Positions 9,588-13,410 of a stretch of 13,410 nt of DNA are shown here, one piece after another. The stretch comes from Stramonita haemastoma (lineage: Eukaryota > Mollusca > Gastropoda > Neogastropoda > Muricidae). Under the pieces are notes generated by a model, which was not told the origin of the DNA, ran no database searches, and saw only the letters and a program-made list of their open reading frames with translations. The stretch covers positions 31,656,540 through 31,669,949 of the forward strand of contig CM060335.1 of the NCBI GenBank assembly GCA_030674155.1. The letters run 5' to 3'. Position 1 is the stretch's first letter; the number at the start of each line of letters is the position of its first letter. The translations under genes were made by a program, and so were the position numbers.

Positions 9588-10305
9588 GTCATTTCTCAGT
9601 CTTCTTCTGTCATTTCTCAGTCTTCTTCTGTCATTTCTCAGTCTTCTTCTGTCATTTCTCTCAGTCTTCTTCTGTCATTTCTCAGTCTTCTTCTGTCATT
9701 TCGCAGTCTTCTTCTATCATTTCTCAGTCTTCTTCTGTCATTTCTCAGTCGTCTTCTATCATTTCTCAGTCTTCTTCTGTCATTTCGCAGTCTTCTTCTA
9801 TCATTTCTCAGTCTTCTTCTGTCATTTCTCAGTCTTCTTCTGTCATTTCTCAGTCTTCTTCTGTCATTTCTCAGTCTTCTTCTGTCATTTCTCAGTCTTC
9901 TTCTGTCATTTCTCAGTCTTCTTCTGTCATTTCTCAGTCTTCTTCTATCATTTCTCATCAGTCTTCTTCTATCATTTCTCAGTCTTCTTCTGTCATTTCT
10001 CAGTCTTCTTCTATCATTTCTCAGTCTTCTATCATTTCTCATCAGTCTTCTTCTGTCATTTCTCAGTCTTCTTCTGTCATTTCTCAGTCTTCTTCTGTCA
10101 TTTCTCATCAGTCTTCTTCTATCATTTCTCATCAGTCTTCTTCTGTCATTTCTCAGTCTTCTTCTGTCATTTCTCAGTCTTCTTCTATCATTTCTCAGTC
10201 TTCTTCTGTCATTTCTCAGTCTTCTTCTGTCATTTCTCATTCTTCTTCTGTCATTTCTCAGTCTTCTTCTGTCATTTCTCAGTCTTCTTCTGTCATTTCT
10301 CAGTC
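9588..10305 (+). repeat. 21-bp tandem array, about 34 units
   Basis: The unit consists of CAGTCTTCTTCT followed by GTCATTTCT, 21 bp in all. I count about 34 copies, very homogeneous. The main variant is G/A at the first base of the second half (GTCATT or ATCATT). Others are CGCAG for CTCAG (9702 and 9786, exactly 84 bp apart), a CAT insertion giving 24-bp units (about five), one 18-bp unit (near 10027) and one +2 shift near 9660. After 9664 all length changes are multiples of three, so three forward frames and one reverse frame stay open. The plus frame reads as a Ser-rich heptad (SQSSSVI). No gene is inferred. Confidence 0.97.
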
Positions 10306-10640
10306 TTTTTGTCTTTTCTTGATCTTCGGTTCATTTTCCTTTTCTTCTTCTGTCATTTCTCAGTATTTTTTCTCTTTTCTTGGTCTTCTGTTGCTTTTTT
10401 TCCCTCTTCTTTTTCTATCATTTCTCGGTAGTTTTCTCTCTTTTGGCCTTCTGGTTTTTTTGTTTTTTTTTCTTCTATTATTTCTCAGTGTTTTTCTCTT
10501 CTTGGTCTTCTGTTTGATTTTTTCGCGTTCTTCTTCGATCATTTCTCTCTCGGTACATTTTCTCTTCTTGGCTTCTTTCTATTCCTCTCACCTGCACAAG
10601 TTTCCTTCCTTCCTTTTTGCCTTCCTTCCTTCCTTCCTTC
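10306..10640 (+). repeat. Degenerate ~60-bp satellite units and CTTC tail
   Basis: Four copies of a unit beginning (C/T)ATTTCTC start at 10354, 10419, 10479 and 10540 (spacing 65, 60 and 61 bp). Each has a T-rich middle and most have a TTGGTCTTCTG-like end. They match the units upstream of the 21-bp array, so the array sits inside an older satellite. A CCTT tetranucleotide run closes the block (10602-10635). Confidence 0.82.
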
Positions 10641-10763
10641 CTTTTTTTGCATGCTTCAACTCATTCCGTTGTGGAATTCTGCTGGCTTTTGTTTTGGTGC
10701 TCTTTCTTTGTGACCTCTCATTCCTAAATCTGAAGTGTTCTGAAATTCAAAGACATGATTCAC
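10641..10763. other. Complex spacer, no gene seen
   Basis: A mixed-composition stretch between the pyrimidine satellite and the next AC array. Nothing recognised. Confidence 0.5.
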
Positions 10764-10817
10764 AGACACAGACACAGACACACACACATACACACACGCA
10801 CGCGTGCGCGCGCACAT

Positions 10818-10855
<38 letters not shown>

Positions 10856-10860
10856 GTACG
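10764..10860 (+). repeat. AC microsatellite with CG core
   Basis: AGACAC units lead to AC, then an alternating CG-rich core (CGCACGCGTGCGCGCGCAC, 10798-10815), then a pure AC run (about 10819-10850). The CG core beside AC is Z-DNA-prone, like the array at 1978-2211. Confidence 0.93.
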
Positions 10861-10888
10861 CATGCAAGTACACATTTTATACATGTTC

Positions 10889-11232
10889 TCACATGCAATC
10901 CATAATTCTGTGGCCTTGATCGTCTGTCTGGCTTGTGACAAAAGATGCGTCATCTTCACGTGCGATCCGTGCTCTGAAGGCCTTGACCGTTGTCAATTTC
11001 ACCAAGTCTGCATTCCTCTCTCGGCGATCTTCACGTGCAACTTTGTGCTCTGTAGCCTTGACCGTTGTCAATTTCTTCATGTCTGCATTCCTCGACGATT
11101 TTCACGTGCAAATCTGTGCTCTGTGGCCTTGGCCGTCTAGATACGGTTGTCAGTTTCACCAGTTCCGTATTCCGGGTTGTATTTTCACGTGCAATCCGTG
11201 CTCTGTGCCCTTGACTGTCTGGGTTGAGAGGA
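10889..11232 (+). repeat. Minisatellite with CACGTG at each unit start
   Basis: Five units start at 10889, 10956, 11031, 11102 and 11185 (spacing 67, 75, 71 and 83 bp). Each begins TCACGTGC (TCACATGC in the first). Most then have GTGCTCTG and all carry a CCTTGACCGT-like segment; the second and third units continue with TTGTCAATTTC and GTCTGCATTCCTC. Units differ by base changes and by indels that are not multiples of three, which argues against coding. The CACGTG hexamer is an E-box palindrome, but a regulatory role is not shown. Confidence 0.85.
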
Positions 11233-11354
11233 AAAGGGGAATCCCCATCCCCACCCTACTCTACTCTGCTGCCCTGACTTGCTGCCACTGAAGCTGAGAG
11301 GGGAATTGAATCCCTATTGCAGTGTCCACATAGCTTAGACTGTTCAGGGCCCAT

Positions 11355-11356
<2 letters not shown>
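11233..11356. other. Spacer with tRNA-like B-box motif, weak
   Basis: On the minus strand GGATTCAATTCCC (11312-11300) resembles a B box, with a poor A box upstream. The segment GAGAGGGGAATTGAATCCC partly repeats GAGAGGAAAAGGGGAATCCCC about 68 bp earlier. It may be the remains of a further SINE. Confidence 0.3.
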
Positions 11357-11426
<70 letters not shown>

Positions 11427-11470
11427 CAGAATGAATGAATGAATGAATAATCTTTATTGAATGAATAATC
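11357..11470 (+). repeat. AG microsatellite followed by GAAT repeats
   Basis: A pure (GA) run of about 34 units (11357-11424), then ATCAGAATGAATGAATGAAT tetramers, then two AATAATCT copies (11446-11472) around TTTATTGAATG. The minus strand of TTTATT offers AATAAA, as at the end of some non-LTR elements, but no reverse transcriptase sequence is present. Confidence 0.93.
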
Positions 11471-11554
11471 TATAGTTGCTGTGTTCCATGAAGAAGACGA
11501 AATTTGTGTTTTCGTTCGTCGAAACGTATACCCCCCAAAAGGAAAACTACGAGC
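11471..11554. other. Short spacer, no gene seen
   Basis: Complex sequence containing CGTTCGTCGAAACG. Nothing recognised. Confidence 0.4.
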
Positions 11555-11555
11555 C

Positions 11556-11618
<63 letters not shown>

Positions 11619-11770
11619 GTCTGTCTTTGTTTTTTTTCATACATATCTCTCTGTTTTTGTCTGTGTCTGTCTGTCTCTCTTTACCATGTATTTCTGTCTG
11701 TCTCTGTATCTCTGTCCCTGTCTGTCTGTCTGTCTTTCTCTCTGTCTCCACTTTCTCCCTCTTTATCCTG
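11555..11770 (+). repeat. CTGT tetranucleotide array with degenerate 3' part
   Basis: Almost perfect CTGT units at 11555-11617 (about 16), then degenerate CTGTCT/CTCTGT units to about 11755. This is the reverse complement of the ACAG units at 8727-8876 and 12694-12758, and the only one of the three in this orientation. Confidence 0.95.
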
Positions 11771-11983
11771 GCCTGCTCTTGTTCAATCACTATTGGAATA
11801 ATTTAATTTCTTGGTTTAAAAAAGAAAGAAAAAAGTATACTTGCTTATCTATCATTATTTACCAATTTACTTTCCTTCCCCCTTTCTTTCCTTCCTCCCT
11901 TCTTTCTTTCCTTCCTTCCATCATTGCTTCATTTATTGATGCACTTCTTCCAAATTACCCACCTCCCAAGTTATGGCTGTTAA
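11771..11983. other. Spacer with TTCC/TTTC runs, no gene seen
   Basis: Includes an AAAGAAAGAAAAAAG patch (11818-11834) and a TTCC/TTTC polypyrimidine patch (11870-11918). No gene or element recognised. Confidence 0.5.
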
Positions 11984-12127
11984 CCCCCCCACCCCCCGAA
12001 GCACCCCAGAACCCACCCCCCCCCCCACAGAACTCCCCTTCCCCCAGAACACTCCCCCCATCCCAAATATCGCAATAAAATGATCCTCCCCTTCTATGCA
12101 AAGACACCCCCCCCCCCCCCCCCCCCC
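11984..12127 (-). repeat. C-run cluster (G-quadruplex-prone on minus strand)
   Basis: Many C runs of 4-12 bases (11984-12060) and a 21-base C run (12107-12127). On the minus strand this gives many closely spaced G runs of four or more. The plus strand could form i-motif-like structures. Long C homopolymers are also assembly-error-prone, so the run length is uncertain. Confidence 0.85.
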
Positions 12128-12199
12128 TGAAAAAAACAACAAACAAAACACTAAAAATCTTATTCATTTTTTTGGTTTGCGTTTTTGAAGAGGAGGAGG
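12128..12199. other. A/T-rich spacer between C-rich and G-rich clusters
   Basis: AAAACAACAAACAAAAC and T-rich sequence separate the C-run cluster from the G-run cluster. No gene seen. Confidence 0.5.
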
Positions 12200-12230
12200 T
12201 GGGTGTGGGTGGGGTGGGGTGGGTGTGGGG
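12200..12230 (+). other. G-quadruplex motif
   Basis: Six G runs of 3-4 bases with loops of one to three bases (T, TGT, T, T, T-type), in 30 bp (12201-12230). It meets the usual G3+ N1-7 rule with several registers. GAGGAGGAGG immediately upstream adds further GG runs. Folding is not demonstrated. Confidence 0.85.
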
Positions 12231-12582
12231 TTGCAGCCGATTAAAAATATATTAGGAAGACACCCGTTATTGTTTATGGACGTCTGCTCTGACAGGGTTT
12301 CATAAAACGATTCTTGTTTCTGTTGTGATTTTTTCGGGGTAGGGGGGGGGGGGTATTTTCTCTGCGTGACTCATCTGAATAAAACTTCTCTTTCAGGCCT
12401 ATTACATTTCTGTTCCATTTCCTGCAGTTTTTTGGTCTCATTTCTCTCTCTTTTAAATTTGTCTTTTTAGAATCTACCGAGCACATTTGCTTCATTCAGC
12501 CTTTTCAAAAACTATATTAATTCAAGAATTTCATGTTATACAATTAGCAAATAAAAAGCATACAAACACCCTATGTTTTGAA
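12231..12582. other. Spacer with a G12 run, no gene seen
   Basis: Complex T-rich sequence with GGGG followed by T, A and about twelve G (12336-12353). Short frames exist but none resembles a protein. No SINE motif found. Confidence 0.55.
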
Positions 12583-12605
12583 CGAGAGAGAGAGGGAGAG
12601 AGAAG

Positions 12606-12692
<87 letters not shown>

Positions 12693-12713
12693 AAAGACAG
12701 ACAGACAGACAGA

Positions 12714-12759
<46 letters not shown>

Positions 12760-12786
12760 CAAACCGAGAGGCAGGCAGGCAGGGGG
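12583..12786 (+). repeat. AG to ACAG to GGCA compound microsatellite
   Basis: AG units with GGAG and AAGAG interruptions (12583-12693), then ACAG tetramers (12694-12758) with one AAG slip, then CCGAGA and three or four GGCA units (12770-12783). The order of motifs copies the array at 8699-8876. Confidence 0.95.
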
Positions 12787-13069
12787 CTTTGAGCTCAATC
12801 AAGGTACGCTGTGTATGGGTTGCCGTACATTTTCGTATACAACAAGTAATGTTTCTTTTTAACTGTTAAGCGTTAATTTGTTTTTCTTTCATAAACTTCT
12901 TTTTTTATTATTATTTTTTAACTTTCTTTAATTTCCATTTTCTTTCTTTTTTTTCCGACTGTTTTTGGTGTTGACATTTTTTTCTTTCTTTCCATTTCTT
13001 CGTCTTCTTTTTCCCTTTTTTTTCTTTTTTTTTTCTTTCTTTCTTTTTCCGACTGTCTTCCTTTTGCTT
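12787..13069. other. T-rich spacer, no gene seen
   Basis: A short complex part (12787-12860) is followed by T/C-rich low-complexity DNA with CTTT units (about 13020-13048). The duplicated phrase TTTTTTCCGACTGT/TTTTTCCGACTGT occurs near 12950-12963 and 13044-13056. The second copy leads into the SINE fragment. Confidence 0.5.
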
Positions 13070-13195
13070 TTCGAGAGAGTAGGCCATTGTGTGCCAGGGA
13101 ACGGATGACAAAATTGACAAAACTGCACACACGGGAACGGATGAAAAAAATTTTTTTTTTTTGAGTGCTGATTCCATTAAACCTGAAATAAAAAC
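13070..13195 (+). mobile_element. SINE 3' half (tail type 1, hairpin lost)
   Basis: AGAGTAGGCCATTGTGTGCC, GGAACGGATGACAAAATTG, ACAAAACTGCACACACGGG and GAACGGATG are followed by A7-T13, GAGTGCTGATTCCATTA and CTGAAATAAAA. It shares its tail with the copies at 2221, 2637-2965 and 6263-6355. The left arm of the 3' hairpin has been replaced by a T run, so the AAGCAC/GTGCTT pairing is lost. The body upstream of 13070 is replaced by T-rich sequence, apart from a possible faint trace (TTCCGACTGTCTTCC). Confidence 0.78.
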
Positions 13196-13225
13196 TTTTA
13201 AAAAATAAAACACCTAATCAAGCGT

Positions 13226-13404
13226 TTAAAAATAAAGGTAAAAAGGTGAAGGTGTCCCATAACCTGTGTGGTCTAGGGAAGCGAGGCGTCAGAGACCTCA
13301 CTTCTCTAAGGGGCCAGCATAGCTGTTGAGGGCGGCGCCCTCCTCTCTCCTCCATTTTTACCTTCCCTGACCCTAAAAGAAGGGCAAGGTACCCTTTATT
13401 TAAA
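13226..13404. repeat. GC-rich, hairpin-forming element of unknown class
   Basis: A compositionally distinct, more GC-rich segment. The ends are imperfect inverted repeats: TTTAAAAATAAAGGTA (13226-13241) against TTTAAATAAAGGGTA read on minus (13404-13390). Inside, AGGGAAGCGAGG (13275-13286) can pair with CCTCACTTCTCT (13296-13307) across a 9-base loop, with 11 of 12 pairs if one G-U is allowed. The core GGGCGGCGCCC is near-palindromic (13330-13340). A MITE, part of a SINE or a structured UTR piece are all possible, and it may extend past the window end. Confidence 0.5.
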
Positions 13405-13410
13405 ATGGGG

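Noticed and set aside
9588..10305. CRISPR-like array
   Set aside because: The 21-bp units are directly tandem with no unique spacers, no cas genes are present and the sequence looks eukaryotic.
9332..11140. A 602-codon forward open frame
   Set aside because: It starts in the TTG/TTC triplet expansions, runs through the 21-bp array as Ser-rich heptads and continues through AC repeats and the minisatellite. All three forward frames are open over 9546-10322, so openness carries no information. No splice, domain or codon signal supports it.
11440..11472. 3' end of a LINE (TTTATTGAATG with AATAAA on minus)
   Set aside because: No reverse transcriptase or endonuclease sequence is in the window. 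The motif is short and sits inside GAAT repeats.

Overview
The window reads as non-coding nuclear DNA from an invertebrate, most likely a gastropod mollusc. I find no protein-coding gene, rRNA, canonical tRNA or CRISPR array that I would defend. Two things point to a mollusc: the extreme load of simple repeats (AC, AG, GAA, GAG, ACAG and CCAA arrays), and several copies of tRNA-headed SINEs whose wording I recognise from gastropod DNA. Examples are a Pol III A box followed by a B box, a CpG-rich body containing ACTATAAACCGA, and an ending that reads CTCTCCCTGGGGAGAGCAG. The phylum is inference from memory of such repeats; no database was searched. The long open frames are by-products of triplet and 21-base repeats that contain no stop codons.

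Layout. 1-240 is AT-rich unique DNA. 241-335 is a tRNA-like SINE head whose 3' side runs into a ~1 kb GAA polypurine tract (336-1365). A second purine tract (1737-1965) runs into AC/CG dinucleotides (1978-2211), a SINE tail fragment and another AC array (2317-2455). A nearly complete minus-strand SINE (2637-2965) is followed by A-rich DNA, a CCAA array, 540 bp of AC/ACACA satellite (3719-4258) and a ~1 kb GAG/GAA polypurine tract (4530-5597). From 5600 to 8420 lies the least repetitive part by composition. It holds at least five SINE pieces in both orientations, two of which form an inverted pair.

From 8500 to 8876 there is a very long AC array joined to an AG/ACAG array. From 9110 to 10640 a pyrimidine-rich satellite block contains about 34 copies of a 21-bp unit nested in a degenerate ~60-bp unit. 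10764-10860 is AC/CG. 10889-11230 is a short minisatellite whose 67-83 bp units each start with an E-box-like CACGTG. 11357-12790 holds AG, GAAT, CTGT, poly-C, G-quadruplex-type and AG/ACAG tracts. The end has a SINE tail fragment (13070-13195) and a GC-rich, hairpin-forming element of unknown class (13226-13404).

No genes act together here. The coherent biology is the SINE family. Its copies share one body (about 130 bp) but carry different heads and different 3' tails, so they look assembled from exchangeable modules. One tail type carries a small hairpin seen in three copies. The other strong signals are strand-biased kilobase polypurine tracts, able in principle to form triplex or quadruplex DNA, and the hierarchical 21-bp satellite.
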